From assembly GCA_040954595.2 (NCBI GenBank), contig CM082590.2:558001-622000 (forward strand): a stretch of DNA of 64,000 bases. The letters are read 5' to 3'. Position numbers and translations under genes: made by a program. This stretch comes from Balanoglossus misakiensis (taxonomy: Eukaryota; Hemichordata). Positions 22,401 through 32,783 of the stretch are shown one piece after another (the stretch's first letter is position 1; each line of letters begins with the position of its first letter). Below the pieces are notes generated by a model. The model searched no databases. It was given only the letters and a program-made list of their open reading frames with translations, and was not told the DNA's origin.

Positions 22401-25400
22401 TGTTGACACACGTGACCACTGCGCATGCGCACTCAAATGTGAATTTATGCGAAAGAGGTTTGGTCGCCCCAAATCAAGCGACTCAGCGAAGAAATGCGCA
22501 CTAATTCGGCGAAATTTTGGGAAGATAACTTTATGGGAGAAATCAGTCGATGGAACCAGATCAAATCCGAAAATGGTCTGACCATCATATGTCAAAGTGG
22601 CACGTTTGCTGATCGACATGTACAACATTTCCGTTGTAAACAAACCCGCGCACCATTTCAAGTGTTACGGGTTATATTTACAGCTTGCACGTAGCTACAG
22701 TTGCCCAAACCTTTCTTCTATCTTCATTATGTAGTATTCCATGATGAATGTACGGGAAAAACGGGCATTTTTCGATGATGAAAAATGGATACACACGAGA
22801 AATACTGGGGCTTTAATGGTTTCACAATCTATTATTTTTGCAGCTAAAAAAACTGAAACTTTTAAAATCAAACAAGAATTTTTTTACCAGGTATAGTATT
22901 AAAGAAAGGCACTATTGTTTTTGCAGTTGCATTTATTTTATTCATTTCACTCTCCTTGCCAGGGGAGCAGTTACACTCTCCTACCACTTGTGTAATTAAT
23001 TTCAGGAGAGTTATTTTCAGCTCTCCAGGCTTTTTTAAAATACATGCCTGAAAGTTATGCAAGTTGGTGTCTCCCTCTGCAAAACCTATTAATTTAAAGA
23101 AGACAAAAATGGAACTGTTAATATGTTGTCAAGTTCACACATAAAATGTTGTAATTTACTAATACTGTTTTCAATATGGAATGAAGGCAGTTAGTAAGTT
23201 AACGTTCAAAATTGTCATTCGTGACATTTACTTCGACCAAATCCCCCCTTAATTTTGGACTAAGGGGGGACATTCCCCTTCTCTCAACATCCTGGAGAAA
23301 TTACTGGGTTCAACTGGCCGCGGACTTGTGTGCATTTTGACACGTGTCAGCATAGCAGTATGTATATACAGTAAATTCCTGCATTTAAGCTCCACTTTTC
23401 AACCATTTCAAATTTTGGTGGCGCCTAAACAAAGGCAGGAATTTGCCTTTTCAAAAATCGGTGGCGCTTATTCATTGATCGCCCTGTATACTGTACCCTG
23501 TTGATTCATATGCAAATGATTTGGGACGTTCCATTCAGTGTTCTCGTAAGGGGGTGTCCGCAGTGAATGAATGGCTGTTTAAATTCATATGTAAAGTTTT
23601 AACATTTTCTGTTCATATACAGTCAGTTCAATGTATTGTCTAATAAATATTCCAGAAATAAAAAGTTGTCAACGAAGTGAATACTACGAGCAGCATTACA
23701 GTATGCTGGCTGAACCATCAACAAAATCTACTGACGTATAGTGGTTTAGTCCAAGTGCGTCTTTGTCATGCTCTCACACATGTAAGGTCTGGCAAGGTTG
23801 CCTGAATACTCAGGTTGCGTGAATATTCATGAGAAAATTAATACCGCAAACATTCACAACTTGAAGTTGAAGCTAGTCCTATTATTTCAAAGCCCTGGCC
23901 ATATGGTCAAACTTGGGTGGTAGTGCCTGTAGCAGGAAAAAGACGAGTGTCTAGACGCCCAGCACCTGTGTCTTTTGCAGTGAATAATAATTTACATAAA
24001 TTAGGAGGTTGACATGTGCCCGATTTCATCTTGTAAATAAATAACACATCAGCCCAAAGCATGCATTGTCTGCTCAGGTCAATTATTATTCATGCAGCAA
24101 GCCCCCTAAACAGGTGTTCCCCCAGTAGTACTTGCCATGATTCAGTATGTCCACACACCTAAAAAAAAAATTCCTGGCACTTAATTTTAAGTAAAAAGTA
24201 GCAAAGTCAGGTAGCACTGGCGCCTAATCACAGGTGACGCTTAATTGCAGGAATTTACGGTATATAAAATTTACCAATGTTCTTAAACAGAGACCTACTA
24301 CCGTGCATGTAACAATATACAATGTACATTGATTTATCATTGTATTATGTGGACAACCAGCTATTGCTCTTGGGCTGCCAACTTTAGAAAATGGTAGCCC
24401 ACTGAGGCTACCAAGAAAAAAAAAACGAATTTCGAGCCCTGCATAGTGATGCATGATGTCCTGAAGAAGCTATGATTATGTAAATTTTATGTTAATTAGA
24501 TATTGTCCCCAAAAATATGATTTGTCCCCCTGTCTAACCATAGACCCTAGAGAAAGAAGGACGCGCAACTCCAGGTTTTTCTTGAAACGATGTTCTTTTG
24601 CATACATTATTTCCGGATAATCCCCAATAATCCAATTTGCAAATAAACTATGTATAAACTAACGCAAAATCTCGCGTTTTGCGTGAAGTTATGACAAACA
24701 CCTCACAACACTGCAACGTGGTTGAACTGCAGCGATCATTTATGAAACACATCTGGACAAGTTAAACACGAATTTGACACTTCTGAGTCTGACAGCGTCC
24801 AAAACAAGCATCCTTTGTCTAACAGTCCCGGTATTTGACAAGGCTGTGAGCTAACCGTACCTAGGGTTTCCTGTCGTCGTCAACCATGAAAAAACCAAGA
24901 TGGCGGCCATAGCGCACACGTGAAAATCCATAAAGTTTGTTTACAAATTGTTTTCGTGAAATCTGTTTCATTGTTCACGCACTGCGAAATAAAATGCCCC
25001 TAAACCACAATTTTTGTTTCAATGCTTCACGCAAACATAAAATTATTACGAAAAGTGTCAGCATTACCAAGAAGTATGAGTGCCCAGTCGGACATGCAAA
25101 AAACATGGATGATTTGTTTACAATTTTTAAATGAAGCCTGTGGCACTAGAAATGACCGTTCAACCGACAGACGAACACCAAACCATAATAAATAGCACAG
25201 ACAACGTAATACTTTATGAATTTTAGAAAAAAACGCAATGGCTGCTGAAATATAGCAGTGCCAGTTTGGCGGCTACTGTCGCGCATCACAGAGTTGCGTT
25301 TATTTTTTGGTGATATGTTAATGATATGCTAATGACATCGACTCTTGCCAAAGTGGAGATTCACGCGTGCCACCGTCCTAGGTGTTAATTATATGCAAAA

Positions 25401-25657
25401 GAACATCATCATACCGATAATCCCCAAACCCTTTGATCTTTGCCGCAGTTGCGCGTCCTTCTTTCTCTAGGGTCTATGGTCTAACCTGCTGAGGGTCATA
25501 ATGTCCCCATGCTTTGAAAAGCTGGCTGAAACACTGTTCCATAATAGAAAAACACTCTGACCATTCCCTTGACTTAATTTTTGTCTTTAATTTTTACAGG
25601 ACAGAACTTGAGAAACAGGGCCACAAGGTTGATCAAGTCACACCGATGCAGTCATGA
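16349..25657 (+). CDS. SEM1: SEM1/DSS1, 26S proteasome lid subunit (complete, 3 exons)
   Basis: Exons 16349-16424, 18939-19035 and 25600-25657 join in frame (231 nt, 76 aa). The protein begins [20 protein letters not shown], contains the family hallmark [20 protein letters not shown] and ends [20 protein letters not shown] plus S. Two acidic patches with tryptophans and a C-terminal helix are as in human SEM1 (70 aa). SEM1/DSS1 is a small, largely disordered acidic protein. It stabilises the proteasome lid, binds BRCA2 in homologous recombination and is part of the TREX-2 mRNA-export complex. Both introns carry GT/AG borders; intron 2 (6.5 kb) is crowded with DNA transposons and a LINE fragment. 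The slightly longer C-terminal tail is the main difference from vertebrates. Confidence 0.96.
16625..16972. repeat. Inverted repeat element in SEM1 intron 1
   Basis: The left arm contains AGTCGTTTCGACACTAAACC plus CTTTCGCCC. The right arm contains the complementary GGGCTGAAAGGG and TTTAGTGCCGAAACGACT. The left end repeats the CGTTTCG phrase three times around a poly-C tract. Probably a small non-autonomous DNA element; ends not fixed. Confidence 0.6.
17127..17150. repeat. 24-bp perfect palindrome
   Basis: CTGCGGTCCGGA followed by its exact reverse complement. Isolated in SEM1 intron 1. Confidence 0.9.
17700..18240 (+). repeat. Dispersed repeat family R4, copy A
   Basis: About 540 bp, repeated in direct orientation at about 48195-48740. 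Shared runs include GACATTTAGTTGTGCACA, TACCAAGTTCGTTCTCT, ATGATGGCCG(C/T)CGAGCGTG, GTAGGCCAACATACCGT and ACGCACAATGAGTACAAGAAA. No transposase or conserved coding frame is seen. It could be a solo LTR or a DNA element; termini not determined. Confidence 0.85.
18939..19035 (+). CDS. SEM1: SEM1 exon 2
   Basis: 97 nt after acceptor GAATAG. It encodes [20 protein letters not shown] and then [11 protein letters not shown], the BRCA2- and proteasome-binding acidic segment. Donor GTCAGT, phase 2. Confidence 0.95.
19125..19784. mobile_element. hAT-like TIR element (CAGTGTTCTCCCCAGA ends)
   Basis: 660 bp bounded by CAGTGTTCTCCCCAGA and the exact complement TCTGGGGAGAACACTG, flanked on both sides by CATCAC (possible 6-bp target duplication). 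GGATATCGGC-type repeats lie just inside both ends. CAGTG termini recall hAT transposons, although hAT normally makes 8-bp duplications. Other ends of this family appear near 54362-54378, 58017-58033 and 60494-60511. Confidence 0.7.
19811..20405 (+). pseudogene. L2/CR1-type LINE reverse transcriptase fragment
   Basis: Conceptual translation with stops and shifts shows ADDS (worn YADD box), [43 protein letters not shown] and LHWLPV, the ordered C-terminal half of L2/CR1-type reverse transcriptase. Several in-frame stops show it is dead. It sits in SEM1 intron 2 in the sense orientation. Confidence 0.85.
20955..21586. mobile_element. MULE-like foldback element with 9-bp target duplication
   Basis: 632 bp. 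Long inverted repeats (about 125 bp) start GGGTTAGCCTAATTCAAGAT and are built from short CAAGATTC/ACGTTTCA-type internal repeats. GCACTCAAG flanks the element exactly on both sides (20946-20954 and 21587-21595). Nine-bp duplications and long TIRs are typical of Mutator-like elements. The interior has no recognisable transposase. Confidence 0.88.
21699..22111. mobile_element. 9-bp-TSD family TAGCCCGGAGA, copy 1
   Basis: 413 bp with ends TAGCCCGGAGACACAGGCG and CGCCTGTGTCTCCGGGCTA (19-bp perfect TIR). TTCAATATG repeats at 21690-21698 and 22112-22120. The internal sequence is shared with 57503-57918. The 84-codon ORF at 21890-22144 is not conserved as a frame. Non-autonomous. Confidence 0.92.
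22217..22503 (-). repeat. Dispersed repeat family R1, copy B (inverted)
   Basis: Reverse-complement copy of 7285-7657, including the same 24-bp palindrome at 22371-22394 and the GGGGCGACCAAACCTCTT stretch. A further fragment (GAGAAATACTGGGGCTTTAA) lies at about 22796. Confidence 0.85.
23367..24262. mobile_element. TA-flanked TIR element (TACAGTAAATTCCTGC ends)
   Basis: 896 bp between TACAGTAAATTCCTGCATTT and AATTGCAGGAATTTACGGTA. TIR about 24 bp, TA at the borders. The GGTGGCGCCTA / GGCGCCTAATCACAGG stretches echo inward. Mariner-type non-autonomous element, related in terminal pattern to the TACTGTAAAACAC MITE. Confidence 0.75.
24539..25478. mobile_element. TIR element with 32-bp ends and 7-bp duplication
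   Basis: 940 bp. The terminal repeats start CATAGACCCTAGAGAAAGAA and continue through GGACGCGCAACT, with an exact complement at the right end. GTCTAAC flanks both sides (24532-24538, 25479-25485). It carries an AAGATGGCGGCC motif at about 24897. The internal 65-codon ORF shows no known domain. Confidence 0.85.
25600..25657 (+). CDS. SEM1: SEM1 exon 3 with stop
   Basis: 58 nt after acceptor TTTTTACAG. It encodes [18 protein letters not shown] followed by TGA, matching the C-terminal helix of SEM1 proteins. Confidence 0.93.
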
Positions 25658-25960
25658 TGAAGACGATTGCAGCCATGGTTTTGTGAACAGAGACAGTGAA
25701 ATGTTTCCGTGTTGGGTGGGTGGTATGGGAATAATTTGCTGCATGTAGCTGCAGACATACAGTCGAACCTGTCTATAGTGGCCACTCAAGGGACTTTCCT
25801 AAACTGGACTTTTTATTCAGATTGCCTTTATACACAGGTCAATTAATGCACATGTAAATTACTGTACTGTCTGACAAACCTTTTGACAAAGTTGAAGATC
25901 CATAAGCAGACATTGACATACAGCCTTATGACCACAGCACCACACATAGTCAGATATGAC

Positions 25961-26258
25961 ACTACTGTATACTTCTCTGCCAAAAATGCATACTCCTTAG
26001 TCCTTGTTATATTATCCTTCGGGTGTGTTTGTTTGTTTTACTGACAATAAATAGGGTGAAACTACTGTATACTTCTCTGCCAAAAATGCATACTCCTTAG
26101 TCCTTGTTATATTATCCTTCGGGTGTGTTTGTTTGTTTTACTGACAATAAATAGGGTGAAACTACTGTATACTTCTCTGCCAAAAATGCATACTCCTTAG
26201 TCCTTGTTATATTATCCTTCGGGTGTGTTTGTTTGTTTTACTGACAATAAATAGGGTG
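25961..26258 (+). repeat. Three near-identical 100-bp tandem units, each with AATAAA
   Basis: Units begin ACTACTGTATACTTCTCTGC at 25961, 26061 and 26161 and end in TTACTGACAATAAATAGGG. AATAAA falls at 26046-26051, 26146-26151 and 26246-26251. They lie 300-600 bp downstream of the SEM1 stop, so they may be in its 3'UTR and offer three alternative polyadenylation signals. Confidence 0.93.
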
Positions 26259-26259
26259 A

Positions 26260-26880
26260 TACAAACATCTGAAGTACACAAGTACTAGTTGGCTTTCATA
26301 TCAAGACGCAGATGCTGTAATTTAGATAAACAAGCAGTATACATGTATGTGTTGTAACCCTTTCATTCCCAGTTCCCTCTTGAGAGATCCAACCTTACCG
26401 TAGAAAATAATGTGTTTGGACTGAACCATGGCAGTGAAAATCGTGTTAAAATACTCCTTCCATTGTTGAAAGTTTTTTAATCATTGATCGGTCCTGTTAT
26501 GTTTTGAATACATTGGTATCAGTGTAATGTGGCATTTAAATAAATTTTGTCAACACATACATTTCTTGATTTGAGTCATCTATGAATAGTGTGCTGTGGA
26601 GCTTCAACTTGTAAAATGGACAAATGTGATTAAGTTGAACCCTTTTCCCCCCATTTCCCTCTTTAGAGGCCCGATACAATACAGAATAATAGATTTGGAA
26701 AATATTAAATCAAGGACACATGTTCTCAGTATAGGGATTTTATGGCTTTTTCTGGATCCAACCATTTGGTTCAGGTTGGCTGAAGGTGGGGTTTTACAGT
26801 GTTTCATCTAGACAGGGCCTCCCCTAAGGGGAGATTAATGTTTTTGAATAACAGTTAACAGTGGTTTCGTTCGTATTTAA
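26260..26880. other. Downstream of SEM1; no feature recognised
   Basis: Contains short ORFs on both strands at 26596-26811 that mirror each other and have no family motifs. Confidence 0.45.
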
Positions 26881-27345
26881 CACAGGCTGTGCTCAACGTG
26901 TATTAATTCCATAAAATCACAGGATGCTGTTCTACGTTTTGGTGTCCCACAAGGGTCTGTTTTAGGAACCATCCTTTATACTCTTTACACAACTCCCCTT
27001 GATGATTGTGATGGGCGAGTAAACACTCAGACAACGCTTTTATAACGTTTTTACTGACTTTTAATCAGTCATGACTGAACATAAAAAAAATCTAAATACA
27101 TAACAAGAGAACAAACGATAATGTTGGGTTGAGGGCGCTCTTCAAAGAGAAATGACAGTGTCAACGCTTGTTTTGTATAGAACATACTGGTATTTATACA
27201 GAGTTGAACCAAATATATTTCATCACAATGATATCATTTCTTCCCATGACCTTGATTACATGCTTTCAGCCGACAATTCTCAGATTTATGTTGTTTGCAA
27301 TAGTCCAGACGATGTCAGGGTTGATCAAATATGTTGATCCTTACT
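26880..27345 (+). pseudogene. LINE reverse transcriptase fragment (GVPQGS motif)
   Basis: Translation gives RFGVPQGSVLGTILYTLYTT (RT domain 4), then after an insertion DYMLSADNSQIYVVC (worn FADD box with N for the second D). CR1/L2-type. Interrupted by about 170 bp of unrelated sequence and shifted in frame. Confidence 0.8.
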
Positions 27346-28338
27346 GATGAAAAGACTCAGATCACTAAAGTCAATCCGTTCACCACAATAAAAGATAATA
27401 ATAATAATAATAATATTTAATTCTTAAAAAACGCTTTCCATGTAAAAAGACATCCCAAAGCGCTGTACATCGCTGCTTAAAAATACAAAGACAAGTAAAA
27501 TGCTAAAAATGTATAATAAAAAAAATATAGACAATGGTTAAAAATGGATAAAAAAAGTCATTCCCTGAATAAAAACGTTTTAAGGTTGGATTTAAAAACA
27601 TTAAAATTCTCACTGCTACGGAGTGGAACCGGTAGCTTATTCCACAACCGTGGTGCTCCTGTAGAGAATGACCTGTCACCATAAAAGACTGTGTTAACTT
27701 TGGGATGATCAAGAATAAAAGAACAATCAGTTGTAGAACGAAGGTTACGGACAGAAGAACGAACACTTATGAGCTCCTTCAGGTACGACGGAGCCATATT
27801 ATTTAAAACTTTGTAGGTTAAACAAAGAATTTTAAAATCAATCCGTTTCTGTATAGGAAGCCAGTGCAATCTCTTAAGTAGTGGTGTAATATGTTCTGTT
27901 TTCCTGCTTTTAGTGACTAAAAGTGCAGCGGCATTCTGAATAGACTGAAGCGCAACTCGTCAAAATACGGACATCACTCGAATACGATGCGTTATCGACC
28001 AAAATCCGTGTAGTAACCCCTAATTATACGAAACAACTTCTTGGTATCAGCACACGCAATACGGCTACGATGATAGGATGAATGTGCATCACGTAATCTG
28101 GCTGTATACTGGTTTCTAGCGGATTTAAACATTTCTTCATGTACAACCAGGCCTGTCTTCACCCACTGCCTTTCTAACTGACGGAGCTTTTGTCGTAACT
28201 TCAGTAAATCTTCTGTAAACCACGGTGAACGCACTTTGTCCAAAACATATTTCGTGACAACAGGTGCAATGGCATCAATAACTGTAGTCAGGGCTTCATT
28301 ATACGTACTCACAAGAAGAGAAGGGCACCCGTCAATTT

Positions 28339-28824
28339 CTAAGAGAGTTGGCAATGGAGATGATGCAATTTTCTGCTGAAGATCACTGAATAGATGTCGA
28401 TGTTAGTAAGCTTTCTTGATGAACGGAGAGTTCTAAGTGGACGTGGTCGCATGAAGACAGTTGAAAAGTGAATGGCAGCATGGTCAGATGGCAAGAGCCA
28501 ATCACATCTGGTTTCGTTTACACATGGATCAGCTGCGTGAGTGATAATTAAATCCAATGTGTGGCCTTTTGTATGCGTCGGTCCAATTACATGTTGTGCA
28601 AGTCCCATTGTGTTGAGTAAATCTACAAACTTAATGTTGTCATTATTCGTACCATCGTCAAAGTGAATGTTAAAATCACCAACAATTACCACATTCTCTA
28701 AGAGGGTGGAAAATTCACGTAGGAAGTCATTGACAGTTCCCTTTGGTGGTCTATAGATGACTAGAAGGCGAACAACTGATGTTATAACACACCATGCAGC
28801 GAACCCTCGATCGTGATTCGTCAA
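28339..28824 (-). pseudogene. LINE AP-endonuclease domain remnant
   Basis: 161 codons. VGDFNIHF carries the catalytic Asp/Asn pair, LDLIITHA is the family's downstream block, and SDHAAIHF is the terminal Ser-Asp-His motif. Its upstream part is separated by the insertion at about 28785-29045. Confidence 0.88.
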
Positions 28825-29045
28825 TACGACGTCACGTGACCTTAGTCATTTCGAACTGTTGCCTTGGGCATCAGTTCGATTGGTTTGGTGTGTTATAAAA
28901 CACATGATGGCTGACATATTCGGGCAACAGTGTATTTGCTATGCCCTCGGGAAAACAAGACTGTTTTAGTTGTGAATAGCAGCACCCTCGGTCATCAAAA
29001 TACACTGTTGCCCTCATTGTCAGTCATCATGTGTATAATGAAATA
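28776..29045. mobile_element. Double-hairpin foldback insertion in the LINE, copy 1
   Basis: Two consecutive inverted repeats. TGTTATAACACACC pairs with GGTGTGTTATAAAACA, then AACACATGATGGCTGACA through GGGCAACAGTGTATTTG pairs with its complement ending near 29040. The element splits the LINE endonuclease frame, which shows it inserted later. The same architecture is seen at about 52707-53200. Confidence 0.75.
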
Positions 29046-29379
29046 GTCACGTTACCATCAATGACTTCAAAACTCTTGAATGACTGTGTCTTGTTTGAGA
29101 TGAATTTCAGGTTGGATCTGAATATAACAGCTATCCCTCCACCCCGTTGTTTTGCACGCGATACCTGGAATATTCTGTAACCACTCAGAGTTGATGATAA
29201 ACGCGCTGAGATGTTATTGTCCGATTCTTTTAACCATGTTTCAGTTACAGCAAATATATCGGTCTTATTCTGAATGATCTCTGTGTGCTGCTTGATTGGA
29301 TGGTTCTATGATAAATCAAATAAACAGCACATGTAAATCTGCCTTTTCGCATTGTACAAAATCAGTAAAATTTATTTGT

Positions 29380-29730
29380 TCTTTGATAGATACTCTGACC
29401 AAAGAGAAATTTATACATGCATTTGCTACCTCACTACAGGATTATTGTAATAGCCTAATGCATAGGATTCCATGACTACCAGCTTAAGAAACTTCAGTAA
29501 GTTCAGAATGCGACCGCACACATTGAAACACATTCTAAGAAATGTGAACATATCACGCCTGTTATATTTCAACTTCATTGGTTGCCAGTGAAAGAGAGAA
29601 TCAAATTCAAAATTTTGTTTTTGTTTTTTGAAATTCTTCGTAGTGAATGTCCACGGTACTTGCAATCGTTGGTAGATATACATATCGCTGAGCAGGCTAG
29701 GCTCTTCGTTCATCTAACAAAATTTCTCTT
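29380..29730 (+). pseudogene. LINE RT C-terminal fragment
   Basis: Frames with stops give FIHAFATSLQDYCNSL and [20 protein letters not shown], the terminal part of L2/CR1-type RT, followed by RLFVHLTKFLFQA. Opposite in strand to the neighbouring LINEs. Confidence 0.8.
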
Positions 29731-29739
29731 CCAGGCGTG

Positions 29740-30780
29740 ACACCAGGAACACTACAAAAAAAGCGCTTCTGAGAAATAAATATTTTTTAATAAATTATAT
29801 AAATCACACTACAATCTCAAAAAATCATAGAATACAAACACAACTTGAGTCCATTGAACGGAAATTAGGTGGACTTGTTATTGGTGACCTGAAATTGTGA
29901 AGAATAATATATATACAATATATTTTTGCCAATATTTGCCTCTTTTTAATCTAAAGTATGGTTCTCTAAATGCATTTTGCTTTGAAATTTAATGCAACAT
30001 TGCATGGTGGGTCGTGAGCAAACTAGTCGGGACCATAAAGGAAATAGTGGTATTTTTACAAAGCAAAATTGTGGCATTGCAAAAAGTCTCAGTGTACAAA
30101 ATCATGTAGTAACAAAAGGTTTTGCCAACATTAATAGTCTGAACCAGACCTGGAATGAGATAACTATAGGGTCAGAACTCGCTTCATAAATGAGCATTTT
30201 TAAACAAAATTATGTGGTTTTACAGGAAAACGGGCGTGGGGATCCCAGTTCTTTTAAAATCGCGTCAAGGACACGGTGGTCTCATTTAGGGATTACACAA
30301 ACAAGTCTACACCGGAGTATATAGTATGGACAGACACACACACACATAGCGAGAGATCAATGGGCAAACACTGACTGACCCACAAGCTGCCAATGGCATG
30401 TGTGTTGTACATACACCAAATAGAACAGCTGGTCTCTTTAATAGTTAGCCAGTTCTGTAATCATGCTGGAATTTGCTGTGTTTACAAAATAATGTCAGTA
30501 GGGGTGCATCTTTTATTACAAAGAACTATATAGTGGTAATTGTTCTTCGTGAGATAAAAAAAATGTGGTATAAGACAAAATATCCTACAAAATATAGAAG
30601 TTCCAAATTACCTATGATTTGACTCCATAATAATTCTAAAGAAGCCAATCCCATTAATTGACAACTCAAATTTTAAAGTAATCAGCCATACAGTGTACAC
30701 TTTCTGAGAAATAAGTTTTTTTATCAAAATTCGAACATATGCCCCCAAAATACAAGATATTGCCCCCACAAAATATTGAC
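29740..30780. other. No gene recognised
   Basis: AT-rich, with a short CA run near 30337. The 65-codon ORF at 29992-30189 has no recognisable motif. Confidence 0.45.
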
Positions 30781-30786
30781 ACTTTA

Positions 30787-31760
30787 ATAATAATAATAAT
30801 AATAATAATGTTTTATTTACCCATTAATTAAAGGGTACATATGATAGGTAAAAATACAAATGGTGGGTAAATATGGAGTCAGGAAATAGCCACAGCTAGT
30901 CTAGCCTGTACTCCTACAATATAGCTTGCTTGGTTACAGAAAAAAAAAAAAGATAATGTTGAGGGAACGCTTGAAGCGTGATTCAAGTACAATCTCACTA
31001 CAACAGTGTAAAGTTATCCATTGCAAATGGTAATGGAAAAAAGAAAGGAACAACAATCACAAACAAACAAACAAAACAGCATCATACTACATCAAGAAAA
31101 TTACAAATTCATTTGTACTGGTTTAAGAGGTGTTGTTTAAATGTCCTACGAAATTGGCATAAAGTATTTGAAGACTTAATTTGTGGAGGAATATCGTTCC
31201 AGATTTTTGCTCCAGTATGTGATATCGAGAACTGGCCTGAGTTTGTTTTGGCATGGAACGGGCGTAGATAGTGATGTAACCAAATTCTGGTATTATGCTC
31301 ATGACTTGTTGTGTTAAAATAATCTGAAAGTGAATGTGGAGATTTCTGGTGATATAAATAATAAATGAAGGAACCTAGTAAATAACTGTGAAGCTTGGTA
31401 ATATCCAAAATATTCAGTTGATTAAAGAGAGGAGAAGAATGGTCCATGTGTGATTTGAAAAGCATTATACGTACAATTGTTTTTTGGGCAACTTGGATAC
31501 AACGTAACTTTGTGGGGTAAGTATTGCCCCAAACCTCAAGACCATATGTAACATGGGGGAGTATGAAGGCGTTATAATACAAAATTCTGATATGGAGTGG
31601 TAAAATATTTCTAATCTTGTATAAAATTCCACAGTGCTTCCTAATGAGATTATTTATTTTACTAATTTGATGTGACCATGACAGATGCTTATCCAATAAA
31701 ACCCCAACAAATGGTATCACATCAACCTCTTTGATTTCTTCATTCTGGATTTGCAATCAT
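30787..31760 (-). mobile_element. CR1/L2-type LINE 3' end with (ATT)n tail
   Basis: 215 intact codons (31756-31109) encode the RT C-terminus: VDVIPFVGVLLDKHLSWSHQ, ILYYNAFILPHVTYGLEVWG, TYPTKLRCIQVAQKTIVRIM and SGQFSISHTGAKIWNDIPPQ. A 3'UTR and an ATT microsatellite tail (30810-30787) follow. 5'-truncated, as LINEs often are. The open frame suggests a relatively recent copy. Confidence 0.92.
31109..31756 (-). pseudogene. LINE reverse transcriptase C-terminal ORF
   Basis: 215 codons, open throughout but 5'-truncated: the RT catalytic boxes are missing. The upstream end meets unrelated sequence at about 31760. Not a host gene. Confidence 0.9.
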
Positions 31761-31887
31761 AGGTTTTGTAAATCATCATGAGAACTCACCCAGGAATCTT
31801 CAAATCACATTTCGAAGCAATGGGGTAGAGGGTTCTGAGAAAGAGTTTTGACAAAAAGTGGCAAAAAACACCCCAAAAATATACTAT

Positions 31888-32543
31888 TGAATTCTAGGTG
31901 TTGGAAGTTTGTTACTTATTCCCTATTCCTTATTCCTTATTCGAATGTGAAGTTTGTTACTTATTCCTTATTCCTTATTCCTTATTCGGATGTGAAGTTT
32001 GTTACTTATTCCTTATTGCTTATTCGAAATCTGAAGTCTGTGACTTATTGCTTATTCGAAATCTGAAGTCTGTGACTTATTCCTTATTCGAAATCTGAAG
32101 TCTGTGACTTATTCCTTATTCGAAATCTGAAGTCTGTGACTTATTCCTTATTCAAAGCTGAAGTCTGTGACTTATTCCTTATTCGGATTTTGAAGTCTGT
32201 GACTTATTCCTTATTCGGATTCTGAAGTCTGTGACTTATTCCTTATTCGGATTCTGAAGTCTGTGACTTATTCCTTATTCGAAATCTGAAGTCTGTGACT
32301 TATTCCTTATTCAAAGCTGAAGTCTGTGACTTATTCCTTATTCAAAGCTGAAGTCTGTGACTTATTCCTTATTCGGATTCTGAAGTCTGTGACTTATTCC
32401 TTATTCGAAATCTGAAGTCTGTGACTTATTCCTTATTCAAAGCTGAAGTCTGTGACTTATTCCTTATTCGGATTCTGAAGTCTGTTACTTATTCCTTATT
32501 CGGATTCTGTGACTAATATTCCTTATACCTTATTCGGATTTTG
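31888..32543 (+). repeat. Minisatellite, left arm of giant inverted repeat
   Basis: About 20 units of 25-32 bp built on GAAGTCTGTGACTTATTCCT plus TATTCGAAATCT, with variants ending CAAAGCT or CGGATTCT. Starts just after a GAATTC. Apparent ORFs across it are artefacts of the repeat. Confidence 0.95.
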
Positions 32544-32783
32544 AATTAAGTCTCTCAAAATCAGGCCGACCCCCCCCCTTCAACCAGCACCAAAAAATGA
32601 TGACCCCCCCCCCTTTGACAGACCCAAAAATATGATGACCCCCCCCCCCCCCCATCAATTACACCAGCTTGTTTACTCTGGGTCAAGTACCTATGTCAAT
32701 ACAGGACTAAAACAATACAAGTGAATGACATCTTATTTACGTAATCGTAGAAAGGATCTATGAGCGTTCAAACTCAGTCGTAA

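Larger units (their letters stand above)
27392..29300 (-). mobile_element. L2/CR1-type LINE, internally deleted, with (ATT)n tail
   Basis: Reading leftward: endonuclease N-terminus (FAVTETWLKESDNNIS, QRGGGIAVIF, about 29270-29100); a hairpin insertion; endonuclease core VVRLLVIYRPPKG, VVIVGDFNIHFDD and SDHAAIHF (28824-28339); linker (28354-27992); a junction where most of the RT is missing; an RT C-terminus with LHWLPIQKRIDFKILCLTY-like text (27869-27558); and a microsatellite tail of ATT units at 27412-27392. Start codons, stops and the deletion show it is inactive. Confidence 0.88.

Noticed and set aside
22206-22661. 151-codon minus-strand ORF
   Set aside because: Overlaps repeat family R1; part of the frame also appears in the other copy but with breaks and no known domain.
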